Shown one piece after another: positions 56,681-64,000 of a stretch of DNA of 64,000 nucleotides. Numbering within the stretch: the first letter of the stretch is position 1; the number at the start of each line of letters is the position of its first letter. The position numbers and the translations under genes were made by a program. The DNA comes from Prosapia bicincta (lineage: Eukaryota > Arthropoda > Insecta > Hemiptera > Cercopidae): positions 169,778,024 through 169,842,023 of the forward strand of contig JBAIZL010000002.1 of NCBI GenBank assembly GCA_036971475.1. The letters are read 5' to 3'. The notes beneath the pieces were generated by a model that made no database searches, was not told the origin of the DNA, and saw only the letters and a list, made by a program, of their open reading frames with translations.

Positions 56681-56896
56681 ATTCTTGATATTTAACGTTA
56701 TCCATTGTTTTTCCGTTGCACTGACTTTATGAAGTTAATATATTACTATTGTAAGTAATTTTATCCACCACTACCAGACCAGAAAAATATCTGTGATTTG
56801 ACAATGGTCAAGTGACCGAAAGGTGCCTCATCACAACAAGGTAAAATTATTGCACTTAGTGGTGGATAAAATTACTTACAATAGTAATATATTAAC

Positions 56897-56950
<54 letters not shown>
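56681..56950. repeat. Foldback element, family D, with TA microsatellite
   Basis: The left arm is short (about 56687-56771: ATCCATTGTTTTTCCGTTGC, AATTTTATCCACCA). The right arm (about 56790-56898) holds the hammerhead-like motif and the same end sequence. (TA)n at 56899-56948. It abuts the family B foldback on its left and the family C foldback on its right. Confidence 0.8.
56793..56834 (+). ncRNA. Hammerhead ribozyme-like motif D5 (U3/A8 core)
   Basis: Stem I GTGAT/ATCAC (56793-56797 with 56830-56834), core TTGACAA (56798-56804), extra T (56805), stem II GGTC/GACC (56806-56817), GAAA (56818-56821), stem III AGGTGCCT (56821-56828, one G-U pair), C17. The core is identical to that of family C although the arms are unrelated. 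Confidence 0.6.
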
Positions 56951-56953
<3 letters not shown>

Positions 56954-57200
56954 TGAATCCATCTTCACATGAGCTATTAGTTTTTACTAAAACACTTGAA
57001 AATATTTACAAACTTGCCTATAGTGGCACTTACTTATATTTGTTGAGGACGACCGTTTCGGGAGATGTGTCCCATTCAGTTACAGTCTGAGTTGGCAATG
57101 GGACACATCTCCCGAAACGGCCGTCCTCAACAAATATAAGTAAGCGCTACTATAGGCAAGTTTGTAAATATTTACAAGTGTTTTAGTGAATTGCTTATAG
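56951..57200. repeat. Foldback made only of family C Penelope-like ends
   Basis: The inverted arms (about 56958-57076 and 57084-57192) match the outer ends of the 50.2-51.9 kb element: CATCTTCACATGAGCTA, CTTGCCTATAGTGGCACTTA, TTGTTGAGGACGACCGTTTC. All coding sequence is absent, so two ends are joined back to back. Confidence 0.85.
57088..57129 (+). ncRNA. Hammerhead ribozyme-like motif C5
   Basis: Stem I TGAG/CTCA (57088-57091 with 57126-57129), core TTGGCAA (57092-57098, A6 changed to G), extra T, stem II GGGA/TCCC, GAAA (57114-57117), stem III ACGGCCGT. U3 and A8 are kept. Confidence 0.5.
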
Positions 57201-57845
57201 TTTAAACAGTGAATTCAAAATGAATACAATAAGCAACTTTATTAAAAACCATCTCATTGTTTTCATAATCAATATTGTTCCTTGTTTTACTTCCGTTAAC
57301 ACTGAGTAGTTATTTGAGTCACTATTGTAATCCATTCAAAAAGTATTGTTTACACGTAAATTATTTTTTTAAAAATATTCTTTAATTTATTTGGGTTTGT
57401 GAGACACGATTTTGGGAAAAAAGTTTTTAATTATAATTTAAAATAAACATATAACAAAAAACACAAAGAGACCTCGTTTTTGTATGGGACTGCTATATAG
57501 CTTACAATTGGCAAACAAAAATTAAAAAAGGTACAAGCAAAACATTTTATTTAATTATTTATTAACAATAATAATTAAATATATTGTAAAAATTTAAACA
57601 TGTTTTTATTTTAGAAGTACTAGGTTCCAACAGCTCCAGGATAAATAATCTAATGTGCTATTTTTAAAGAAACATCTTCTAGGAGTCCCATATTTTACAG
57701 GAGGTAATTCAATAGAAACAAAAGGGGGAAAGTAATAGGATTTTATTGTTAAAAGAGTAATGTGTGGATTATTTTAATAATTATGAATTTAAAAGATATT
57801 TACTAATGTTTTGTAGAATGTGTTAATATGACTTTAATTTTGTAG
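57201..57845. other. Intron DNA, nothing recognised
   Basis: AT-rich, no repeat matches. Confidence 0.4.
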
Positions 57846-57964
57846 TTGGAGGCAATGGAGCTCTAGACACAAGTATGTACACTTCTGTTGTGGAGCCTAC
57901 AATGTCGACAAACCCCAATGTGTTTTTCCATCGTAGTGGCGTACATCCTGGCATGATGTACTGA
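57846..57964 (+). CDS. Class C GPCR, last exon with stop codon
   Basis: The acceptor TTTTGTAG before 57846 is entered with one base carried over from the 49144 donor. It encodes VGGNGALDTSMYTSVVEPTM, then STNPNVFFHRSGVHPGMMY and TGA at 57962-57964. This is the end of the cytoplasmic tail, with no membrane segment. The in-frame join, coding-like codon use and the polyadenylation signals just downstream support it as the terminal exon. The intron before it is about 8.7 kb and packed with foldback elements. Confidence 0.8.
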
Positions 57965-57975
57965 TTCAATCAACC

Positions 57976-58022
57976 AATAAACACTCTGACCAATATATCA
58001 TAGTGCTGTGTCAGTGAATAAA
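57976..58022 (+). terminator. Candidate polyadenylation signals of the receptor gene
   Basis: AATAAA occurs at 57976-57981 and again at 58017-58022, 12 and 53 bases after the stop codon, with a TTTTTT-containing stretch near 58031 downstream. Either could be used; in AT-rich DNA the hexamer alone is weak evidence. Confidence 0.5.
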
Positions 58023-58264
58023 ATTTGACAGTTTTTTACTGTGAAGACTTTAAGTAAAAATATAACAAAAATAAAAAGTATTTCTGTATAAATTGTTAAT
58101 AATAGAACTTTTCAGTAATGTTAAATACAATTAGAATTAAGAGAAAGATTGTGCCTGTTACCAATATTTGTAACACTTTCTAAACTGTTTTTTGAAAGAG
58201 CAAAATATCTTGCAACTACAGATAATTGATTATGTTCTAATACAACGAAATGTAAAGTCTAGGA

Positions 58265-59048
58265 CAGGGATGGCCAACTGGTGGCCGGGGGGCCCCATAC
58301 TGCTCGTGACCTGGTTTTATGGGGCCTCAGACGAATGTTGAAAACATTACTATATTGATTTATTGATAAATGTAAAATATAAAAATTATAGATTGGTAAA
58401 GCTTGAACACGGCCCTTACCCCCAGTGAGAGCTCTGTTGCTTGCAAAGTGAATCATTTTTTTAGAAAAGGTCAGATACTGGTGCATTTTGGAGTCAAGTG
58501 GCTGAGGAGAAATATCCCAAACTATGTGTCTTCGGTAGGAAAATACTTTCAAAGTTTGGAAGCACATACCTTTGTGAGTGCACCTTTTCAACAATGAAAT
58601 TTATAAAATCAACTCACCGCAACAGACTCACAAGCAATCTTCTTCGAGTGGCACCTGCTAAAGGTTGCCACCACTTCAATTCAGATTGAATTTTATAAAC
58701 TGTTGAACAATTGTGCCCGCTGTTATTGTTCTCAGTTAAGCAAAGTAAGTAAATACTTATTGATGATTCTAAATTTGAATAAATTAGAGTCTTTTTCCAA
58801 TATTGTGTTTCAATCTATTATTATGCTTATTTTGTTCCTTTTGGCATTGACCTTGATATTAAATGTATATGAAAATATTTTACGTAGCGTTTATGGATTT
58901 ATATTATTTCATATACAACGCATACTATACTATATATGTAATGGCTACATTTGGCTTATTGACGAATGTGTGAAATTAGTTCTGCAGCCCTCGTCTTCAT
59001 TGAAAATATTGAAGTGGCCCTTTAGGGTTAAAAAGTTGATCATCCCTG
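58265..59048 (+). mobile_element. hAT-superfamily remnant, 0.78 kb
   Basis: The terminal inverted repeats are CAGGGATGGCCAACTGGTGG on the left and, reverse complemented, CAGGGATGATCAACTTTTTA on the right. The 8-bp flanks GTCTAGGA and GTTTAAGG agree at five of eight positions, suggesting an old duplication. Inside, the + strand encodes a fragment of the hAT C-terminal domain. The rest of the transposase is deleted. It is a second, older hAT family, distinct from the one at 22.9 kb. Confidence 0.75.
58400..58690 (+). pseudogene. hAT transposase C-terminal remnant, ZBED-like
   Basis: Reading from 58498 gives AEEKYPKLCVFGRKILSKFG, then STYLCECTFSTMKFIKSTHR and RLTSNLLRVA. This follows the YP-L...FGSTYLCE-xFSxMK-x-K-x-xR-x-RLT pattern of ZBED/hAT-type transposase C termini. 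Upstream, SSVACKVNHFF and HFGVKWL lie in another frame, so at least one frameshift is present. Confidence 0.7.
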
Positions 59049-60690
59049 GTTTAAGGGTTTGTTAATTGAGTTTTATACATTTGTGATAATAGTTATTCAA
59101 TTAGAATGTATGGATTTAGAAGCAGTTGCTCAAAATATTTATAAACTTGTACAGTAAACATTTTATTGGAATTTGTTTTATTTTAAATTTTTTTCTGATA
59201 AACTCATTGTTATTTTAAATTATCAAGTAATGAAGAAGTAGGAATGTGTATAGACAAAAACAGGAATATGAGTTTTAAAATTGTACCAAATTCATTACCA
59301 TTCACTAATAAAACGGTTAACTTCAAAAGAAATTAATTTATATTTTAGAAAACAATTAATAGTTATCAGACTGAACAAAATATTTAGAGATACATTTAGA
59401 GATCCATATTTAGAAGTATTAATAAGTAAATGTGTTTTCATAACGATCATTTACAAGATTGTTTATTTATTTTAAATTTGTTGTAATCAATATTTTCTTA
59501 AACTCCTTATAATAGATATTAATAGGCTGTTGAAGCTATTGTAGATAGTTTTTTATTTAAAAATTCTAAATAAAAATATATTTCATTTTAGTTAAACAGA
59601 GACACCAAAGTGTGATAAGTGTCTATTTTTTAACCCTTTGGAAATGAGGAATATCAAAATGCAATACAATTTTCAGAGTACAGTATAATACTGGTGATTT
59701 TATCTTCTCAGCCAATAAATTATACTAAAGGGATAAACATATGAGTATTATCTCTAACCTTAAAGTCTTACTCTAAATAACCAGTCTCTTTTGTGCTGTT
59801 ATCAATGATTTAGTCGTCTAACAGAAAAAATTACACTTTATTTTAAGATTGTATGACTTCATTTAAGGTTATTTGTTATTTAAGATTGTTTGTATAGTTT
59901 TACTGTAAAAGTATACTTTTAGAGTCTTTGCTTGATACCCTTTGATGTGTTAAATATCAGGCAAAGAATAGCATTTTAAAAACACTCAATATTAAATTAA
60001 TATTCTCTTCAACCAATGACTTTTTACCTGGAGACTATTACAGGTAGTAACAATAAATTAGTTTGAATTCAAGTAAATTTTAAAAGGTGTTGAAAGTTAT
60101 TACCATTTAGATTTTAATTTGTAGAATAAAATTTAAAATTGTTTTTAAAGTTTCCTGGGTTAATTTATAACTAATAAGGGAAATAAATCCCAGCGCTCTG
60201 TTAATATGCTCAACTTTTATACTCCATGGTTAAATGTTGGACCCATCTAAAATTCTGAGTCTGCGCCACCATTAATGACACAGTTCTCTCTATAATTATA
60301 AGTAATTATTGTGTATCAGAGTAAAGACTTTTGAACTTAGTGACTGGCGTGATTTTGTACATATACTTTTCAACTGTACGTATTCCGTTATCTCAAGAGA
60401 GATCCAAACAGTTGAGGTCAAAAAATGGCAAGATATTCTTCTCAAGAAAAAATATTGACCAGTAGCAGATCGACTTATCGTGGACATCGGGATATCGGCT
60501 ACTCCTAGAGCTGGACACCTGTACGAAGAAGTAACAAGATTTTGAAACAATCCATTCATTGATAAAGGTGACCCACTGCTGCTGGTGATCCCTCAAGATT
60601 GCAGGCGTAGTTCAGCTTAATGAAACTATTGTTTCAAAATCCGTCAGCAAGTAAGTTCAAAAGATTTCACTCAGTTACCCAATAACTTAT
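59049..60690. other. Downstream non-coding DNA
   Basis: AT-rich with small unassigned frames (59281-59475 +, 60296-60596 -). No family resemblance or repeat match. Confidence 0.4.
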
Positions 60691-60790
60691 ACATATATGT
60701 TGGTTCCATCTTCACGTGAGCTACTAGTTTTCACTAAAACACTTGTAAATACTTTACAACTTGCCTATAGTACCACTTACCTATATTTGT

Positions 60791-60832
60791 TGAGGACGGC
60801 CATTTCGGGAGATGTGTCCCATTGTCAACTCG
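60791..60832 (-). ncRNA. Hammerhead ribozyme-like motif C6 (U3/A8 core)
   Basis: - strand: stem I CGAG with CTCA (one mismatch), core TTGACAA (60828-60822), extra T, stem II GGGA/TCCC (60820-60807), GAAA (60806-60803), stem III ATGGCCGT, C17. Confidence 0.5.
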
Positions 60833-61127
60833 GTTCGTAACTGATCTTAAGGTTTTCGTAATTTAGGGTGGAGGTGTGGATGAGCATTAGGAGTTATGAT
60901 GCCAAAAAGTGTGTGTAAGTTGTAATGTAATTGGGAGTTGAGTATATGTGTAGGGTGAAGTTTGAAATGTTTAGATATTTCGTATTGTTCGGTTGTAATT
61001 CGGTTGTATTTCTCTATTGTTTATGAAGAATTTGTAGGTTGGATGTTATGTCTATATGGTCATGTTTTGTGGACTTGAGATGTTCGTCAAAAATTGATTG
61101 GTAATTATTGTTTGTTAGTGCATATAT

Positions 61128-61290
61128 ATATATATATATTCTTGATATTTAACGTTATCCATTGTTTTTCCGTTGCACTGACTTTATGAAGTTAATATAT
61201 TACTAAGTAAGTAATTTAATCCACCATTACTCAAGGTAAAATTATTGCACTTAATGGTGGATTAAATTACTTACTTAGTAATATATTAAC

Positions 61291-61322
<32 letters not shown>
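61128..61322. repeat. Nested family D foldback with TA runs
   Basis: (TA)n, TCTTGATATTTAACGTTATC, arms with TTAATCCACCATTA and its complement, TTAACTTCA, then (TA)n. The hammerhead region is deleted: the arms meet at ACTCAAGGTAAAATTATTGC. It interrupts the family C arm at a TATATG site. Confidence 0.85.
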
Positions 61323-61326
<4 letters not shown>

Positions 61327-61888
61327 TTTGGTACTGTGTGTAAAAAGACCTCCCTGTCTGGCCTATGTAAAAACTGAGGCACGAACTGCAAGTTAGTATG
61401 TAAACTCCAACGGCGTTGAAAATGCCATTGATTTTGTTGTTGACTTCGTTGACCAATACACTACGAAAATACAATCACAAAATAGCCTACTCCACACACA
61501 ACACTCTCAATAAACAATTTAAATCCAACCACAAAATCAACGGCATTTACAACACAGCTGAAGTTTACAAACTAACTTGCAGTTTGTGCCCCAGTTTTTA
61601 CATAGGCCAGACAGGGAGGACAAGTACATATAAATGCTTTAACAAACAATAACTACCAATCGAACTTTATAAACAATACAGAAATAACCAACGTTACACA
61701 ACCGAACAATACAAAATATACAAACATTTCAAACTACACCCTACTCACATATTCAACACCCAATTACAATTTAACTCACACACTCTTTTCGACATCATAA
61801 CCCCTAATGTTCACCAAATACACCCACACCCCAACCTAATATTACACCCCCCTCTCAATCTACAAAAACCTTGAGATCAGTTACTGTC

Positions 61889-61930
61889 TGACTTGAAAAT
61901 GGAACACATCTCCCGAAACAGCCGGCCTCA
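61889..61930 (+). ncRNA. Hammerhead ribozyme-like motif C7 (decayed)
   Basis: TGAC, core TTGAAAA, extra T, stem II GGAA/TCCC, GAAA, CAGCCGGC, CTCA. Several pairs are lost, but U3 and A8 remain. Confidence 0.35.
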
Positions 61931-62005
61931 ACAAATATAAGTAAGTGCTACTATAGGCAAGTTGTAAAATATTTACAAGTGTTTTAGTAAATTACTTGTA
62001 ATTTA

Positions 62006-63640
62006 CTCAGGGAATTCAACTGAGTACAATAAGCAACTTTCTCTCTAAAATGCTGAGATGCCCAATAGTGTGGTATGTGTTACAATGGACATGTATGGGA
62101 GTTACATTGTTTTCAAATTTTTGTTAAGTATATTTAAAATCTATTCATTCTGCAACTGAAAGAGCATCATTCAATAAAATTTTGAGTAAAAATGTTTTAA
62201 AAATTATATACATAAGACGGCCACATATTTCAAGATCACTCATTCATAAAAACTTGGATTAAAAATTTTTTATACAAGCTGGGTACTTATTGAAGAACTA
62301 AAATCATGAGCTTGGCTTTGTTTACATGATAGTACAGTGGCAAGGGACTTCCTTAGCAGTATAATTGCTGGTGACAAACCTTCTGTAGCTTATAACATCT
62401 TTGAACTAAAACTGCTATCAATGGGATGGAGACACATAATACCTACAAAGAAAATAAACACACAGATGTTGATGCTACTATTCCGAAGTGGGGATACTAG
62501 CAGCACTATATCTATGATACGGAGAGGCGGGGAAGCACCAAATCTTAGCCTCCCCTACATCCTCATTTCATGTACAACTACAGACAAGAGATTCCCAGCT
62601 GCTAGTTACTACTATTGGGAATAGCCTATGATATTTCTTACTGGCACAGATTATGTTACAATAGGCTATTAACTAATTGTTATCAGCAACTAATGTAGAA
62701 GCTTTCTACCTTCCTAACCTTACAATATTTTTTCCTGTTGACACGCTTCAGAATGACTCCACAGGGTATCAAAAAATGATTCGAAATATGCTACACATTT
62801 GTTTAATGAAATACACACAGCAAGAAATGAAAAATACAATGAATATTTTATGTTATGTTAATAAAAAAAGTTTAAATGCTTTAGAACATTTAGGAATATA
62901 TAAAGTAAGGTTAAAAAAGGAAAATGTAATAAACAAACAAATAAATACATAGTCGAACGTTACATTTAAAAGTTTGAAATTAATAAGTAGTTAGACACAA
63001 GGAGTGAGAGTAGGCTTGCACCAATAAGAAGTAAGGTCTGCAAGTGGTGGGGGCATAGCTAACAGCATATAAAGACAAACTCAAATTTTGGGCAAACTGT
63101 ACGATTCAAGTTTTGAGAATGGAGTCATTCCAAAACTCGCCAACAGAGGTAAATATTGTAAGGATAGGCAAGGCAGAAAAATGTACTCAAATATATATAA
63201 ATAATATAATAGTTTATAAGTAAGAATATTTTTGTAGCGAAATACAACTCAATTGACGTTGGGAACTATTTCGTTCTCGCTAGTGTCTTCGGCTCACATG
63301 GAATTAGATCAGCAATGGGTTAAAAAGTGAGATAAGTAAAATTTTTAAAGATTTCCCTTCAATCTAATTAATTTATTTGAAAATCATTTCACCATTTGAC
63401 AAAAAACACTCAAAATTTCATAAAGAGATCTTCTCAAAAACATAAATTTATATAAATATTTTTATAATTGAAATAATCACTGACTTACTGATATTTGTTA
63501 GCAAAATTGTATATACAAGTTCTGAATTAGTATTAAACACAACTGCTGAGAAAAATCAATAAGTGATTTTCGTCAATAGATTTGTGATTTTATGTGGTTT
63601 TATATTTCAGTTTAAATAGGTTAACCACAAAAAAAAAGTT
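62006..63640. other. Downstream non-coding DNA, unassigned frames
   Basis: Frames at 62337-62624 and 62677-62952 on the + strand have no recognised relatives. Short AT-rich repeats only. Confidence 0.35.
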
Positions 63641-63644
63641 TTAT

Positions 63645-63800
63645 TATGGATTGCCGCAGACTCACAAAAACACAACACACCTGAGTACAGTCTTCTCTGT
63701 GACTCACAGCATTGAACAACGCACAGATCTAGTGAGAAATGTGTCTGCTGAAAAATAGCAGTAAGTAGTGGTTTTGTTGCCAAGTGATATAAGAAAGTTT
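63645..63800 (+). repeat. Half copy of foldback family E
   Basis: GAACAACGCACAGATCTAGTG, CTGCTGAAAAATAGCAGTAA, TAGTGGTTTTGTTGCCAAGT and GATATAA match the right arm of the element at 48627-48905. The left arm is absent. Confidence 0.6.
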
Positions 63801-64000
63801 CTTTTTAAATCTCAAGATGTACAACACAAAAGCTGCAAATTTTTATATAAGTGGTTTTAAATTATAAAGTATAGCAAAAATAAAAACTTCAAGATGAACA
63901 AAATTATATATTATTAAAATTAACTGTTATTTTTTATACCAGACATTTATAAAACCATTTTGTGAATAAATTATCTAGATTTTATACATTTGAGGATATA

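Larger units (their letters stand above)
60695..62005. mobile_element. Second family C Penelope-like copy, inverted, with a nested family D foldback
   Basis: The left arm (- strand, about 60697-61127 and 61321-61447) and right arm (+ strand, about 61448-61995) meet near 61447. Both encode pieces of the GIY-YIG domain (right arm: VYKLTCSLCPSFYIGQTGR from about 61563). The right arm has an internal deletion after the GQTGR segment. The left arm is split by a family D foldback with TA runs (61128-61320). No reverse transcriptase sequence remains. Confidence 0.8.

Noticed and set aside
1..64000. tRNA, rRNA or spliceosomal RNA genes
   Set aside because: None recognised by eye on either strand; a covariance search would be needed to exclude small ones.

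Overview
The window looks like nuclear DNA of a large-genome arthropod, most likely an insect. It is very AT-rich, has long introns with GT-AG boundaries, carries BEL/Pao, hAT, pogo/Tigger, piggyBac and Penelope-like transposable elements, and has very many TA, CA and CT microsatellites. No bacterial features were seen. The species is not identifiable from sequence alone.

Host gene. One multi-exon gene on the + strand is well supported. Six exons (21203-21426, 29942-30280, 45028-45228, 47917-48178, about 49064-49144 and 57846-57964) join in phase and encode the seven-transmembrane region and C-terminal tail of a class C (family 3) G-protein-coupled receptor, ending at a stop at 57962-57964 with AATAAA signals just downstream. 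The extracellular N-terminal part was not found; the first visible exon starts mid-codon, so upstream exons must exist, probably beyond the left edge. Most of the window is therefore intron of this gene, plus upstream and downstream DNA.

Layout. Bases 1-21.2 kb: mostly unrecognised AT-rich DNA, with a GC-rich zinc-knuckle element ORF remnant (2.5-3.3 kb), inverted foldback repeats (8.3-9.5 and 11.5-11.95 kb), a 73-bp satellite (16.1-17.9 kb), a Tigger remnant (18.6-19.4 kb) and copies of an interspersed repeat called R1 here. Bases 21.4-29.9 kb (intron): a hAT element with perfect 8-bp target duplications (22.9-25.6 kb), a Penelope-like remnant (26.0-27.1 kb) and R1 copies. Bases 30.3-45.0 kb (intron): long 24-bp minisatellites and an antisense BEL/Pao retrotransposon with about 98.5% identical LTRs and two in-frame stops. 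Bases 45.2-57.8 kb (introns): foldbacks, an inverted Penelope-like element with a GIY-YIG endonuclease, and a piggyBac remnant. Bases 58-64 kb: a hAT remnant with TIRs, a second inverted Penelope-like copy with a nested element, and unrecognised DNA.

Most interesting signal. Four different foldback or Penelope-like families in this window each carry, in their arms, a motif that folds as a hammerhead ribozyme: stem I, a core like CUGANGA, one extra nucleotide, stem II, GAAA, a self-complementary stem III, then U-H and the second strand of stem I. In two families the core is UUGACAA or UCGACAA, which changes C3 to U and G8 to A together. These are the two residues that form a tertiary Watson-Crick pair in known hammerheads, so the change looks compensatory and is repeated in many copies. 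Cleavage activity cannot be judged from sequence alone.
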